Source of the DNA: Curtobacterium oceanosedimentum
GTDB taxonomy: Bacteria; Actinomycetota; Actinomycetes; Actinomycetales; Microbacteriaceae
Reading direction: 5' to 3'
NCBI RefSeq assembly: GCF_020297365.1
Contig: NZ_JAIXIG010000020.1
Span: forward strand, 1 to 64,000
DNA: 64,000 bases
Part shown: positions 28,422 to 37,921 of the stretch, piece after piece
Layout: every line of letters starts with the position of its first letter
Position numbering within the stretch: position 1 is the first letter of the stretch
Notes under the pieces: generated by a model
What the model was told of the DNA's origin: nothing
Seen by the model: the letters and a program-made list of their open reading frames with translations, nothing else
The model's database searches: none
Program-made: the position numbers and the translations under genes

Positions 28422-28455
28422 AAGGACCCGGGCGATCGGAATCACCCGGGTCCTT
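28422..28455 (-). terminator. Terminator after lsr2
   Basis: Perfect arms AAGGACCCGGG (28422-28432) and CCCGGGTCCTT (28445-28455) with a 12-nt loop. It lies just past the lsr2 stop on the minus strand, isolating lsr2 from yraN. Confidence 0.8.
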
Positions 28456-28470
28456 CCTGGTCACTGCGAC

Positions 28471-28821
28471 TCAGTGTGCTGCTGCGTACGCTTCCTGCAC
28501 CTGCGTCGAGATGCGTCCACGCGACGAGACCTCGTAGCCGTTCTCCTTGGCCCATTCGCGGATCTTCCCGAGCTCCTCGGAGTTCCCACGCTTGGGGGCG
28601 GACTTCGGAGCGGAACCGCCACCGGTCCGACGGCCAGAGACCTTGCGGGCCGCGGCGATGTAGTCGGAGAGCGCCTCGCGGAACTTGTCGACGTTGTCGT
28701 TCGACAGGTCGATCTCGTACGACGAGCCGTCGAATGCGAATTCGACGGTCCGGCCTTCACCGCTGGTGATGGGGGAATCATCGAGATCGTCGACGAGCTG
28801 GACGGTGACCTTCTGTGCCAT
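28471..28821 (-). CDS. lsr2: Lsr2 nucleoid-associated xenogeneic silencer
   Basis: 116 residues. Actinobacterial H-NS analogue that bridges DNA and silences AT-rich foreign genes. N-terminal dimerisation half (VTVQLVDDLDDSPI, FAFDGSSYEIDLS) and C-terminal DNA-binding half with the minor-groove-inserting RGR in SSRGRISTQVQEAY. Start ATG at 28821 preceded by CAGGAGCACTCC. It has its own promoter (TATTCT at 28858-28863) and terminator, so it is an independent cistron inserted in a string of replication/repair genes. Confidence 0.97.
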   Translation of the reverse strand: MAQKVTVQLVDDLDDSPITSGEGRTVEFAFDGSSYEIDLSNDNVDKFREALSDYIAAARKVSGRRTGGGSAPKSAPKRGNSEELGKIREWAKENGYEVSSRGRISTQVQEAYAAAH

Positions 28822-28857
28822 GGAGTGCTCCTGTTCGTGGGGCGGGAAATCCCCACC

Positions 28858-28863
28858 AGAATA
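28858..28863 (-). promoter_or_regulatory. Likely -10 box for lsr2
   Basis: TATTCT on the minus strand, 36 nt before the lsr2 ATG, giving a leadered mRNA with an AGGAG site. Local sequence is less GC-rich than its surroundings. Confidence 0.5.
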
Positions 28864-28935
28864 GCGCGGTCAATTGCAGACCGGTTCCACGCACCGGCGA
28901 TTCCCCCGACAAAGCGGCAGGAAAAGAATTGACGA

Positions 28936-29259
28936 TCACTCGTCGAGTGCGAGTTCCTTCGGCAGTTCGAGTTCCCGCGTCGTGAGTTCTTCGACGTTCA
29001 CGTCCTTGAACGTCAGGACGCGCACGCCCTTCACGAACCGGTCGGAACGGTAGACGTCCCACACCCAGACGTCGTTCATCGTCAGTTCGAAGTAGAAGTC
29101 GTGTTCCGTGTCCCGGCGCACGAGTTCGACCTCGTTCGCCAGGTAGAAACGTCGTTCCGTCTCGACCACGTAGCGGAACTGCGAAACCACGTCGCGGTAC
29201 TCGCGGTACAGGGCCAGCTCGACCTCGCGGTCGTAGTCGTCGAATTCGTCCTCATCCAT
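28936..29259 (-). CDS. DUF2469 family protein
   Basis: 107 residues, very acidic N-terminus, then the conserved LYREYRDVVSQFRYVVETER, FYLANEVEL, DVWVWDVYRSDRF and RVLTFKDVNVEEL. The family is strongly conserved in actinobacteria next to rnhB but has no established function. Start taken as ATG at 29259; a GTG three codons earlier abuts a TAGACT box and is less likely. Confidence 0.9.
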   Translation of the reverse strand: MDEDEFDDYDREVELALYREYRDVVSQFRYVVETERRFYLANEVELVRRDTEHDFYFELTMNDVWVWDVYRSDRFVKGVRVLTFKDVNVEELTTRELELPKELALDE

Positions 29260-29348
29260 CGCGCCCACAGTCTACGGCGACGGACAGCCGAACGGACGAC
29301 ACCCCCGATCCGTCCCGAACAGCCGGACGGACGACACCGCCGCCCGCC

Positions 29349-30056
29349 TCAGCCCGCGACGGCGTCGAGTTCCTCGAACCCGTCCAACGCCACGCTCGAC
29401 GCCTGGTGCAACCACGACTTCCGGTGCAGCGCGTGCGCCCCGACGGCCCGGATGGCGTCGTAGTGCGCGGTGGACCCGTACCCCTTGTTCGACGCCCAGC
29501 CGTAGTGCGGCACCTCGTCGTGGGCGGCGATCATCACCGCGTCCCGGGCGACCTTCGCCACCACCGACGCAGCAGCGACGGACGCGCAGTCACGGTCGGC
29601 CTTCACCCGCACGACCACCTCGAGCGGATCCGCCACGGGTCGGAGCGACGCGGGCACTGCTCGGCTCAACCAGTCGAACGACCCGTCCAGCACCACCACG
29701 GCGCCGTCGAGCGACACCCCCTGATCGACCAGGGCCCCGAGCGCCTGGGCACCGGCAGCGCCGAGCGCCGGCACGATGCCCTGCTGGTCGACGTACTCGG
29801 CCGGGGCCATGCCCACCGCCGTGCGCGCCCAGCGCCGCACGACGGGCACAAGGTCGGTACGCCGCGTCTCGGAGAGCAGCTTGGAGTCGGCGAGGCCCTG
29901 CGGCACGCGGCCGATGTCGAGCGTCACCGCGGCGACCCCGACCCCGACGGGCCCGGCGATCGCGCCGCGACCGACCTCGTCCATCCCGATGACCGTGACG
30001 CGCCCCTCGGCGAGCAGACGCTTCTCGACCCGCAGGGACGGGCGGACGGCGGTCAC
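29349..30056 (-). CDS. rnhB: Ribonuclease HII
   Basis: 235 residues. Removes ribonucleotides from DNA and RNA primers. Acidic catalytic residues are visible in IGMDEVGRGAIAGP (Asp, Glu), VVLDGSFDWL, and KADRDCASVAAASVVAKV. Start GTG at 30056 overlaps the lepB stop by 4 nt (GTGA), so lepB-rnhB are coupled. Confidence 0.95.
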   Translation of the reverse strand: MTAVRPSLRVEKRLLAEGRVTVIGMDEVGRGAIAGPVGVGVAAVTLDIGRVPQGLADSKLLSETRRTDLVPVVRRWARTAVGMAPAEYVDQQGIVPALGAAGAQALGALVDQGVSLDGAVVVLDGSFDWLSRAVPASLRPVADPLEVVVRVKADRDCASVAAASVVAKVARDAVMIAAHDEVPHYGWASNKGYGSTAHYDAIRAVGAHALHRKSWLHQASSVALDGFEELDAVAG

Positions 30057-30796
30057 TCGTCCCGCTCCTCCACACCGGCGAACACCTCGGGGTGGTCGTC
30101 GAGCCACGTCCAACGGCTGGAGGGCCACGAGATGACGAACGCGCGGCCGGTCACGTCGGACAGCGGCACGAAGCCCTTCGACGGGGTGTCCCCGTTGTAG
30201 CGGGAGTCCTTCGAGTCGTTGCGGTTGTCGCCCATCACCCAGATGGTGCCCTTCGGCACGGTGACGGAGAAGTCGGTGGCAGAGGCCGGCGCACCGGGCG
30301 GCAGCTTGAGGTACGGCTCCTTGATGGGCACGCCGTTCACCGACATCTGGCCGAGGTCGTTGCAGCACGACACCTCGTCACCCGGCAGCCCGATGACCCG
30401 CTTGATCAGGTGGTCGTCACTGTCACCGGTGCCGAGACCGACCTGGGTGAGGAGCCAGTCGATCGCCTTGGCCGGCTGCGTGTCCGGGGTGACGCTCGGC
30501 ACCCCGGAGCCCGTGAGCCACCCGCCCGGGTCCTTGAACACGACGACGTCGCCGCGCTTGAGCGACACGACGTCCGGGACGAGCTCGTTGACGATCACCC
30601 GGTCGTTGATCTGCAGCGTGTTCTCCATCGACGCCGACGGGATGTAGAACGAGCGGATCAGGAAGGTCTTCACCAGGAACGACACGAGCAGTGCCGCGAG
30701 GAAGATGATGACGAGGTCGCGGAGGAATGTGAGGACGCCGTTCCGTTGCTTCTCGACTCGGGGCCTGCGCACGGGTTCCTCTGTCGTGTCCGTCAT
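30053..30796 (-). CDS. lepB: Signal peptidase I
   Basis: 247 residues. Type I signal peptidase: cytoplasmic N-terminus, one membrane helix (about 24-46), then catalytic Ser in FYIPSASMENTL, catalytic Lys in IKRVIGLPGDEV and the GDNRNDSKDSR box. Cleaves Sec signal peptides. Sits downstream of rplS as in many bacteria, but a strong terminator separates them. Confidence 0.96.
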   Translation of the reverse strand: MTDTTEEPVRRPRVEKQRNGVLTFLRDLVIIFLAALLVSFLVKTFLIRSFYIPSASMENTLQINDRVIVNELVPDVVSLKRGDVVVFKDPGGWLTGSGVPSVTPDTQPAKAIDWLLTQVGLGTGDSDDHLIKRVIGLPGDEVSCCNDLGQMSVNGVPIKEPYLKLPPGAPASATDFSVTVPKGTIWVMGDNRNDSKDSRYNGDTPSKGFVPLSDVTGRAFVISWPSSRWTWLDDHPEVFAGVEERDE

Positions 30797-30849
30797 TTCC
30801 GCTCTCGTTCACACCGTGTCCGGCCAGATGGAACGAACACAAAGGGAAA

Positions 30850-30887
30850 GCCCCCCGTCGATGCACAACCGTACATGGACGAGGGGC
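30850..30887 (-). terminator. Terminator after rplS
   Basis: Arms 30850-30866 and 30871-30887 pair over 17 positions with two G-U pairs and one mismatch, around a 4-nt loop. On the minus strand TTTCCCTTTG follows. Located between rplS and lepB. Confidence 0.75.
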
Positions 30888-30929
30888 CCGTAGCGGCGTC
30901 CGGCTCGCGGACGCTCACTGTGAAGGCGA

Positions 30930-31286
30930 TCAGGCGTCGCGCTTCTCCTTGATCTTGCGGCGGGCGGCCTTGCCGCGCAGCTCGCGCAGGTAGTAGAGCT
31001 TCGCACGGCGGACGTCACCCTTGGTGACGATCTCGATGTGGTCGATGATCGGCGAGTGCACCGGGAACCAGCGCTCGACGCCGACCTGGAAGCTCACCTT
31101 GCGGACCTTGAAGGTCTCGCCGATGCCGTGGCCCTGACGGCCGATGACGACACCCTGGAAGACCTGGATACGCGAGCGCGTGCCTTCGACGATGTTGACG
31201 TGCACCTTGATGGTGTCGCCGGGGCGGAAGTCCGGGACGTCGGTCCGCAGCGATGCTGCGTCGACGTTGTCGAGGAGCTGGCTCAT
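30930..31286 (-). CDS. rplS: 50S ribosomal protein L19
   Basis: 118 residues, full family length. Motifs: [38 protein letters not shown] and [21 protein letters not shown] tail. Start ATG at 31286. Normally follows trmD directly; here the oppositely oriented map gene lies between them. Confidence 0.97.
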   Translation of the reverse strand: MSQLLDNVDAASLRTDVPDFRPGDTIKVHVNIVEGTRSRIQVFQGVVIGRQGHGIGETFKVRKVSFQVGVERWFPVHSPIIDHIEIVTKGDVRRAKLYYLRELRGKAARRKIKEKRDA

Positions 31287-31454
31287 GGTGGGTTTCACTC
31301 TCTGCGGACGCACACGGGTCGCCGCGGATCGAAGGTTCGGAAGGTGGTGGTGCGTGCCCGGTGTCGGCGACTCCCCCGTGGCAGAGTCCAGCCAGGGCAC
31401 AGCGATCCATACTGCCACAGAGAGCGCGCGGGACAAAACGACGAGGATGGACCC
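31287..31454. promoter_or_regulatory. Divergent spacer between rplS and map
   Basis: 168 bp that must carry promoters in both directions because both start codons face outwards. GAGGAT ends 6 nt before the map ATG as a degenerate -10 candidate. No confident rplS promoter box was identified and no ORF is supported. Confidence 0.35.
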
Positions 31455-32246
31455 ATGATCGAACTCCGCACCCCTGCTGAGCTGGACGGGCTGCGTGTCG
31501 CCGGCCGGTTCGTGGCCGACGTCCTCGACGCACTGCTCGAGACGGTCGACGTCGGCGTCAACCTGCTCGACCTGGACCGCGTGGCGGCCCGGATGATCGC
31601 CGAGCGCGGCGCGGAGAGCTGCTACGTCGACTACCACCCGTCGTTCGGCAAGTCCCCCTTCGGCAAGAACCTCTGCACCTCGGTCAACGACGCCGCTCTG
31701 CACGGTCTTCCGCACGACTACACCCTGCAGGACGGCGACCTGGTGAGCCTCGACTTCGCCGCGAGCGTCGACGGATGGGTCGCCGACTCCGCCGTCAGCG
31801 TGCAGGTCGGGACGCCCCGGGACGAGGACCAGGCCCTCATCGCGACGGTCGAGCGTGCACTGGCCGCCGGCATCGCCCAGGCGGCGCCGGGCAACAAGCT
31901 CGGCGACGTGTCGCACGCGATCGGGCACGTCGCACGCCAGGCCGGCTACGACGTCAACCTGCAGTTCGGCGGCCACGGCGTCGGTCGCACGATGCACGGC
32001 GACCCGCACGTGCCGAACGACGGCCGTCCGGGGCGCGGGCTGAAGCTCCGCCCCGGGCTGGTCGTCGCGATCGAACCCTGGCTCATGCAGTCGACCGACG
32101 AGCTGTACCAGGACGACGACGGCTGGACGCTGCGCAGCGTCGACGGCTCGCGTGCCGCGCACGTCGAGCACACCGTCGCGGTCACCGAGGCCGGCCCCGA
32201 GGTCCTGACCCTGCGTCGCGCCCAGCGCGCCGAACCGACCGCCTGA
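31455..32246 (+). CDS. map: Methionine aminopeptidase, type I
   Basis: 263 residues. Removes N-terminal Met from nascent proteins using two metal ions. Metal ligands fall in [16 protein letters not shown] (two Asp), [10 protein letters not shown] (His), AIEPW (Glu) and AAHVEHTV (Glu). No SH3-like N-terminal extension. Inserted in reverse orientation between trmD and rplS, flanked on its 3' side by a GGAGGC hairpin. A second copy near secY/adk would be expected elsewhere. Confidence 0.95.
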   Translation: MIELRTPAELDGLRVAGRFVADVLDALLETVDVGVNLLDLDRVAARMIAERGAESCYVDYHPSFGKSPFGKNLCTSVNDAALHGLPHDYTLQDGDLVSLDFAASVDGWVADSAVSVQVGTPRDEDQALIATVERALAAGIAQAAPGNKLGDVSHAIGHVARQAGYDVNLQFGGHGVGRTMHGDPHVPNDGRPGRGLKLRPGLVVAIEPWLMQSTDELYQDDDGWTLRSVDGSRAAHVEHTVAVTEAGPEVLTLRRAQRAEPTA

Positions 32247-32252
32247 CGGACG

Positions 32253-32284
32253 GGAGGCACGGCGCGGGCCCGCCCCGTGCCTCC
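32253..32284. terminator. GGAGGC-family hairpin between map and trmD
   Basis: Arms GGAGGCACGG (32253-32262) and CCGTGCCTCC (32275-32284) with a GC-rich loop, at the convergent ends of map and trmD. The 120 bp beyond it (to 32404) hold no gene; they contain GCGACAGTTCACG and an inverted TGTCGC. Confidence 0.65.
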
Positions 32285-32404
32285 AGGCCGACACGGCGGA
32301 GCCACGTTTCGTGCTCAGCGACAGTTCACGCAGAACGCACCGCGAGGAGTGTCGCTCAGCGCGAAAGTCTTCCAGCGGGCGCGAGCGCGAGCGGCCAACG
32401 CGCC

Positions 32405-33097
32405 CTACTCGTCGGGCAGCAGGTCCGGGCGGACGCGCCGCGTCCGCTCCACCTGCTGCTCGTGCCGCCAGGCACCGACGCGGGCGTGGTGCCCGCTGAG
32501 CAGGACGTCGGGGACGTCGAGGCCGCGCCACGACGCGGGCTTGGTGTACGAGGGGTACTCGAGCAGCCCGTCCTCGTGGGACTCCTCGACCAGCGACTCG
32601 GGGTTGCCGACGACGCCGGGCACGAGTCGACCGACGGCCTCGATCATGGCCATCGCCGCGACCTCGCCGCCGTTCAGCACGTAGTCGCCCAGCGAGAGCT
32701 CGACGACGGTCGCGCGCGACGCCGCCCACTCGAACACCCGGGCGTCGATGCCCTCGTACCGCCCGCAGGCGAAGACGAGGTGCTCCGACGTCGACGCGAG
32801 CGAGCGCGCGATCGACTGCGTGAAGGGCGTGCCGGCGGGCGTCGGGACCACCAGGGTCGACGAACCGTCGGGGCGGAACAGCGCCTCGAGCGCCTGTGCC
32901 CACGGCTCCGGCTTCATCACCATGCCGGCGCCACCGCCGTACGGGGTGTCGTCGACGGTGCGGTGCCGGTCCGTGGTCCAGGCGCGCAGGTCGTGCACGT
33001 GCAGGTCGAGCAGGCCGCCGGAGCGGGCCTTGCCGAGCAGGGACACGTCGAGCACGGAGAAGAACTCCGGGAAGATCGTGACGATGTCGATCCGCAC
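32405..33097 (-). CDS. trmD: tRNA (guanine-37-N1)-methyltransferase
   Basis: 230 residues. SPOUT-class methylase preventing frameshifting at proline and other codons. Typical: [11 protein letters not shown] start, [23 protein letters not shown], the knot segment [14 protein letters not shown], and [12 protein letters not shown] start at 33097, 5 bp after the rimM stop. Confidence 0.96.
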   Translation of the reverse strand: MRIDIVTIFPEFFSVLDVSLLGKARSGGLLDLHVHDLRAWTTDRHRTVDDTPYGGGAGMVMKPEPWAQALEALFRPDGSSTLVVPTPAGTPFTQSIARSLASTSEHLVFACGRYEGIDARVFEWAASRATVVELSLGDYVLNGGEVAAMAMIEAVGRLVPGVVGNPESLVEESHEDGLLEYPSYTKPASWRGLDVPDVLLSGHHARVGAWRHEQQVERTRRVRPDLLPDE

Positions 33098-33102
33098 GGC
33101 AG

Positions 33103-33648
33103 CTAGTCCGTGACCGTCTCGGGGCGGGACGTGTCCTCGGGGTCCTCGAACAGCCCCTGCGGCGGCGTGACCGTGACGGTGCCGGCAGCGATGTCGACCG
33201 CGGGCACGATGGCCGAGACGAACGGCACGAGGACCTCGCCGCGGGACGGCGTGTCGATCGCGAGCAGGTCCTGCGCGGGCATGTGGTCCACGCGTGCGAC
33301 GGTGCCGACCTCGACGCCGTCGCGCAGGACCGTCAACCCGACGAGCTGGTGGTCGTACCAGGCGTCGTCCTCGCCGGTCTCGGCGTCGGTGTCCTGTTCG
33401 ACCCAGAGGATGACCCGGGCCAGGGACTCAGCCGCGGTGCGGTCGTCGATCCCGGCGAAGAACGCGACGGGGTGACCGTTGTACCAGCGGAGCTCGTCCA
33501 GCTCGAGGGTCTTGCCCGACCACGGTGAGTCGTCGGGGACCTGGAGCGTGAAGGTGGCGCCCGGGGTGAACCGACGATCCGGGTCGTCGGTGTAGAGCTC
33601 GAGCTTGATGCCGCCCTTGAGCCCGTGCGCCTTCGTGATGCGACCCAC
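33103..33648 (-). CDS. rimM: Ribosome maturation factor RimM
   Basis: About 181 residues. Assists assembly of the 30S head around S19. The N-terminal RimM domain reads [22 protein letters not shown], and the PRC-barrel domain begins at [13 protein letters not shown]. The start is uncertain: GTG at 33648 places only a single residue before the conserved GRI, and the nearest SD-like GGGAG is about 15 nt away; no alternative ATG exists in the 20-bp gap from khpA. Confidence 0.92.
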   Translation of the reverse strand: MGRITKAHGLKGGIKLELYTDDPDRRFTPGATFTLQVPDDSPWSGKTLELDELRWYNGHPVAFFAGIDDRTAAESLARVILWVEQDTDAETGEDDAWYDHQLVGLTVLRDGVEVGTVARVDHMPAQDLLAIDTPSRGEVLVPFVSAIVPAVDIAAGTVTVTPPQGLFEDPEDTSRPETVTD

Positions 33649-33667
33649 CCGGAGCTGGGTCGTCTCC

Positions 33668-33904
33668 CTAGGAATCGGTGTCCACCACGTCGACCCGCAC
33701 CCGCTTGCCGTCGGCCAGGGCCGTGACGAGGGTGCGGAGCGCCTTGGCGGTACGCCCGGCGCGACCGATCACGCGGCCGAGGTCCTCGGGGTGCACACGC
33801 ACCTCGAGGACCTCGCCGCGTGGGGAGGTGCTACTGGCGACGCGCACGTCGTCAGGGTGATCGACGATCCCCTTGACGAGGTGCGTCAGCGCGGATTCGA
33901 GCAA
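33668..33904 (-). CDS. khpA: KH-domain RNA-binding protein KhpA
   Basis: 78 residues, a single KH domain with the GxxG loop in LGRVIGRAGRTAKALR. In other bacteria KhpA forms a complex with KhpB that affects cell division and mRNA. Lies 3 bp after rpsP, in the standard rpsP-khpA-rimM-trmD order. Confidence 0.93.
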   Translation of the reverse strand: MLESALTHLVKGIVDHPDDVRVASSTSPRGEVLEVRVHPEDLGRVIGRAGRTAKALRTLVTALADGKRVRVDVVDTDS

Positions 33905-33907
33905 GGA

Positions 33908-34321
33908 CTACGCCTCGGTCGTCTCGTCGGCGGTCTCGGCGTCGTCGGCCTTGGCGGCGGGAGCCGTCTTCTCCGACTTCGGCTTGAGGACGGCCTTCTT
34001 CGACGAGTCGGCCTGGAACGGCTGCTTCGGCTCGGCGACCTTGACCTTGGACTCGGTGTCCTTCTCGCCCTTGAACTTGGCCCAGTCGCCGGTCAGCTTG
34101 AGGAGGGCCGCGACCTGCTCGGTCGGCTGCGCGCCGACGCCGAGCCAGTAGAGCGCACGCTCGGACTCGATCTTGATGACCGAGGGCTCCTCGGTCGGGT
34201 GGTACTGACCGATCTCCTCGAGGACACGACCATCGCGCTTGGTGCGCGAGTCGGCGACGACGATGCGGTAGTAGGGCGCACGGATCTTACCGAGACGCTT
34301 CAGACGGATCTTGACAGCCAC
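33908..34321 (-). CDS. rpsP: 30S ribosomal protein S16
   Basis: 137 residues. Core of about 85 residues ([24 protein letters not shown]) plus a Lys/Ala/Glu-rich C-terminal extension typical of actinobacteria. GTG start at 34321 with AGGAG 7 nt upstream. The 164-bp upstream gap is its leader/promoter region; I see no clear boxes there. Confidence 0.97.
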   Translation of the reverse strand: MAVKIRLKRLGKIRAPYYRIVVADSRTKRDGRVLEEIGQYHPTEEPSVIKIESERALYWLGVGAQPTEQVAALLKLTGDWAKFKGEKDTESKVKVAEPKQPFQADSSKKAVLKPKSEKTAPAAKADDAETADETTEA

Positions 34322-34485
34322 AATTGCTCCTGTTTGCTTTCGTTGTGGTTGAACTGGAACCGCGGGCGTGGGGGCACACACGGTGAAAGCTCGAGAGAGA
34401 TCGCTCACAGCTGGATAGAGGGTCGAGCTGCGGCGATTCGACCGTTCATTCTTACAGATTCCCGGCCCCGATGCGAGCCGACGCG

Positions 34486-36621
34486 CTACGGCGCGAGTCG
34501 CCGGACGGCTTCGAGGGCCTCGGACGTCGCGCGGACCGCGTCCACGCTCCGCGCGTCCCGCGCTCCGCCCACGACGGCGAACGGCACGCCGGCGGCCTGG
34601 AGGCCCGTGGCGAGTCCGTCGGACACGTCGCCGCCGCTGTCGCTCGCCCGCTCCTGCCCGGCGCAGACCACCACGGTGTCCGCCGGCACGCCGACCTCGT
34701 CCCCGTGCTCGTCGCGGATCCAGAGCACACCGGGTTCGATGCGCAGGTACTCCTGTACGCCGCCGACCATCCGGACCCCGGCGTCACGCAGCCGACCGAC
34801 GGCGACCCAGCGCGAGGTGATGCCGATGCCCTGGCCGAACTTGCCCGTCCGCCGGAGCACCGTCACCTGGGATCCCGGGCGGGTGGTGCGCGGCGCGGCG
34901 GGCAGCCGCTGCGGGACGTCGCCGACGAGCTCGTCCGACACGTCGAGGTCCCAGCGGACGGCGAACTCGGCGGCGCGGACGGCCTCGTCGGGCGACTCGG
35001 TCAGGAACGCCGCGGTGTCGACGCCGATCCCGCCGCCGCCGATGACCGCCACGGTCCCCTCGGGCACGCCGTCGCGGAGCGCCTGCTCGTAGCTCACGAC
35101 GTGCGGCAGTTCGGCGCCCGGGACGTCGATCGCGCGCGGCACCACCCCGTGGGCGAGCACGACGGCGTCGCTGCCGGCCAGGTCCGTGGCGGTGGCACGC
35201 CGGCCGAGGTGGATCGTCGCCCCGCGTTCGTCGAGCTCGGCCCGGGCGGACCGGACCGTGGCGGCGTAGTCCTCCTTGCCGGGCACCATCGCGGCGAGGC
35301 CGAACTGCCCGCCGAGCTGCTCGTCCGCCTCCCACAGCGTGACCCGGTGCCCGCGACGGGCGGCGTCCACCGCGGCGGCGAGACCGGCCGGCCCACCGCC
35401 GACGACGTCGACACGCTTCGGTTCGGTGGTCGGACGGGATGGGAACGCGACCTCGCGGGCGGCGCGGGGGTTCACCAGACAGGACACCGGTGCGCCGACG
35501 ATCGAGCGGTCGAGGCACGCCTGGTTGCAGCCGATGCAGGTGTTGACCAGGGCGAACCGACCGGCCAGGGACCGTTCGACCAGCGCGGGGTCGGCGAGGA
35601 ACGGCCGGGCGAGGGCGACGGCGTCGATCAGCCCGTCGGCGAGCACGGCCTCGCCGTCGCGCAGGTCGGTCATCCGGTTCGACGCGATCACGCGGACGTC
35701 CGGGTACGGCGAGGCACGCACCACCTCGGCGATCCGCGCCGCGTACGCGAGCCAGGCGCCGTGCGGTACCGCGGCCTGCACGGTGGGGGTGCGGGACTCG
35801 TGCCAGCCGATGCCGACCGAGATCCCGTCGAGTCCGAGCGGCAGCAGGTCGTGCACGAGCGCGTCGACCTCGTCGTCCGTCGATGAACCGGGCATCAGGT
35901 CGGCGCCGGACAACCGGATCGTCACGGCCAGGTCGGGCACCGCGGCGCGCACGGCCCGGACGACCTCGACCGCGAAGCGCCGACGACGGACGGCGTCACC
36001 GCCCCACTCGTCGTCGCGCAGGTTCGTCAGCGGCGACTGGAACTGGTTGATGAGGTACCCCTCGGACCCCATGATCTCGACACCGTCGAACCCGACCGCA
36101 CGGGCGCTGCGCGCCGCGGCCGCGAAGTCCTCGATGGTGCGCTCGACCTCGGCCGACGTCAGCTCCGTCGGCACGACCCCACGGGCCGCGGCCCACGGCA
36201 GGGCCGACGGTGCGACCACCCGCTGGGGTGCGCCGTCGCGGTCGACCATCCCCGACGCCAGCGCGTACCGGCCGGCGTGGAACAGCTGCGCGAGGATCGT
36301 CCCGCCCTCGTCGTGCACGGCGTCGACCGCCACGCGGAACCGCTCGTCCGCTCCCCCGACCCCGAACACGGCGAAGTCGGGACCCCCGCGAGCCTCGTCG
36401 TTCACCGCGATGCCGCCCGTGATGATGCACGACACGCCGCCCGCCGCACGTTCGCGGTAGAACGCCGCCATGCCCGCGCCGCCGTCGTCCTGCACCTCGA
36501 GCCCGGTGTGCATCGACCCCATGACCACCCGGTTGCCCAGGCGCAGGGGCCCGAGGGTCCAAGGGGAGGCGACCGTCCGGAGGGCGGTCGGAACGGTGGG
36601 GGCGGAAGCGACGCTGCTCAT
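34486..36621 (-). CDS. FAD/FMN/4Fe-4S NADH:flavin oxidoreductase (2,4-dienoyl-CoA reductase-like)
   Basis: 711 residues. N-terminal old-yellow-enzyme barrel (1-360; [18 protein letters not shown]), a 4Fe-4S site at [15 protein letters not shown] with a further Cys in SCLVNP, then a pyridine-nucleotide domain with [18 protein letters not shown] and [12 protein letters not shown]. This is the FadH architecture. It may reduce dienoyl-CoA or other enones. Start ATG at 36621 with GGAG upstream. It and the divergent GCS2 ligase interrupt the ffh-rpsP order. Confidence 0.88.
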   Translation of the reverse strand: MSSVASAPTVPTALRTVASPWTLGPLRLGNRVVMGSMHTGLEVQDDGGAGMAAFYRERAAGGVSCIITGGIAVNDEARGGPDFAVFGVGGADERFRVAVDAVHDEGGTILAQLFHAGRYALASGMVDRDGAPQRVVAPSALPWAAARGVVPTELTSAEVERTIEDFAAAARSARAVGFDGVEIMGSEGYLINQFQSPLTNLRDDEWGGDAVRRRRFAVEVVRAVRAAVPDLAVTIRLSGADLMPGSSTDDEVDALVHDLLPLGLDGISVGIGWHESRTPTVQAAVPHGAWLAYAARIAEVVRASPYPDVRVIASNRMTDLRDGEAVLADGLIDAVALARPFLADPALVERSLAGRFALVNTCIGCNQACLDRSIVGAPVSCLVNPRAAREVAFPSRPTTEPKRVDVVGGGPAGLAAAVDAARRGHRVTLWEADEQLGGQFGLAAMVPGKEDYAATVRSARAELDERGATIHLGRRATATDLAGSDAVVLAHGVVPRAIDVPGAELPHVVSYEQALRDGVPEGTVAVIGGGGIGVDTAAFLTESPDEAVRAAEFAVRWDLDVSDELVGDVPQRLPAAPRTTRPGSQVTVLRRTGKFGQGIGITSRWVAVGRLRDAGVRMVGGVQEYLRIEPGVLWIRDEHGDEVGVPADTVVVCAGQERASDSGGDVSDGLATGLQAAGVPFAVVGGARDARSVDAVRATSEALEAVRRLAP

Positions 36622-36718
36622 GTGCTCCATTCTGCGGTCTCCGTCCGCGAACCGCCCGACGGACGGACCGGACACCGCTGCCGGGCGTTCCGGGGACCCG
36701 CCGGGCAGGATGGACGGC

Positions 36719-37849
36719 ATGGACATCCGCTTCACCGAGTCCCGCCCGTCGACCATCGGCGTCGAGTGGGAACTCCCGCTGGTCGACCGCTCGACCGGCG
36801 ACCTCACGCCCCGCGCCCCCGCCGTCATCGCCGCCGTGCACGAGCGGCTCGGCGACCACGACCGGGTCACCGAGGAACTGCTCACCAACACCGTCGAGGT
36901 CGTGTCGAGCGTGCACGAACGCGTCGGTGCGGCGACGAGCGAGCTGTCCGGCATCATCGGCGAGGTCATCGACGCCGCCGAGCCGCTCGACGCCCAGGTG
37001 ATGTGCTCCGGCACGCACCCGTTCGCCCTCTGGGACCAGCAGGAGATCACCGCGGACAGCGAGCACTACACGACCCTCATCGACCGCACCCGGTGGTGGG
37101 GGCGCCAGATGCTCATCTGGGGTGTCCACGTGCACGTCGGCATCGACGACCGCGACAAGGCCGTCCCGATCATGAACGCGATGCTCGCCTACGTCCCGCA
37201 CCTGCAGGCGTTCACCGCGTCGAGCCCGTTCTGGGGCGGCACGGACACCGGCTACGCGTCGAACCGTGCGCTCATGTTCCAGCAGCTCCCGACCGGCGGA
37301 CTCCCGCCGCAGCTCGGCGCGTGGGCGAACTTCGAGGAGGTCGTCGGCGACCTCACGCACACCGGCGTCATCGACGGCGTGAAGGACCTGCGCTGGGACA
37401 TCCGCCCGTCGCCGGGCTGGGGCACCCTGGAGAACCGGGTCTCCGACGGCATCTCGACCCTGCACGAGGTCGGCGCCGTCACCGCGCTCGTCCAGTGCCT
37501 GGTCACCGCCTGCTCGGACCGGCTCGACGCCGGCGAGACCCTGCCCACGATGCAGCCGTGGTTCATCCGCGAGAACAAGTGGCGCGCGGCCCGCTACGGC
37601 ATGGAGGCCGAGATCATCACGAACGTCGCCGGCGACGAGCGACTCGTGACCGACGAGGTGCACGACCTGGTGCAGCGACTCGACCCGATCGCCGAGCGGC
37701 TCGGCTGCCAGGACGAGCTGCACCACCTCGACACCATGATCGAGCGCGGCGCGTCCTACCAGCGGCAGCTGCGGGTCGCGCAGGAGAACGGCGGCGACCT
37801 GCGCGCCGTCGTCCGCCACCTGGTCACGGAGTTCCGCGAGTCGCTCTAG
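36719..37849 (+). CDS. GCS2-family carboxylate-amine ligase (YbdK-like)
   Basis: 376 residues, glutamate-cysteine ligase family 2. Motifs: TIGVEWELPLVD, ELLTNTVEVVS, HVHVGIDD, WDIRPSPGWGTLENRVSD and the C-terminal RENKWRAARYG. Likely ligates glutamate to an amine/cysteine with ATP. Actinobacteria usually make mycothiol, so a glutathione role is uncertain. Start ATG at 36719, 7 nt after CAGGAT, a near -10 match; an ATG three codons earlier is also in frame. Confidence 0.87.
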   Translation: MDIRFTESRPSTIGVEWELPLVDRSTGDLTPRAPAVIAAVHERLGDHDRVTEELLTNTVEVVSSVHERVGAATSELSGIIGEVIDAAEPLDAQVMCSGTHPFALWDQQEITADSEHYTTLIDRTRWWGRQMLIWGVHVHVGIDDRDKAVPIMNAMLAYVPHLQAFTASSPFWGGTDTGYASNRALMFQQLPTGGLPPQLGAWANFEEVVGDLTHTGVIDGVKDLRWDIRPSPGWGTLENRVSDGISTLHEVGAVTALVQCLVTACSDRLDAGETLPTMQPWFIRENKWRAARYGMEAEIITNVAGDERLVTDEVHDLVQRLDPIAERLGCQDELHHLDTMIERGASYQRQLRVAQENGGDLRAVVRHLVTEFRESL

Positions 37850-37861
37850 ACGCGGCCCGTG

Positions 37862-37909
37862 GACGGACAGGAGGCCCGTGGCGGGATCGCCACGGGCCTC
37901 CTGTCCGTC
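37862..37909. terminator. 22-bp perfect hairpin between the ligase and ffh
   Basis: Arms 37862-37883 and 37888-37909, perfect, 4-nt loop, core GGAGGCCCGTGG. Convergent ends. Member of the GGGAGGC family (GGGAGG reads AGGAGG here). Confidence 0.85.
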
Positions 37910-37921
37910 AGCTGGTCGCGC

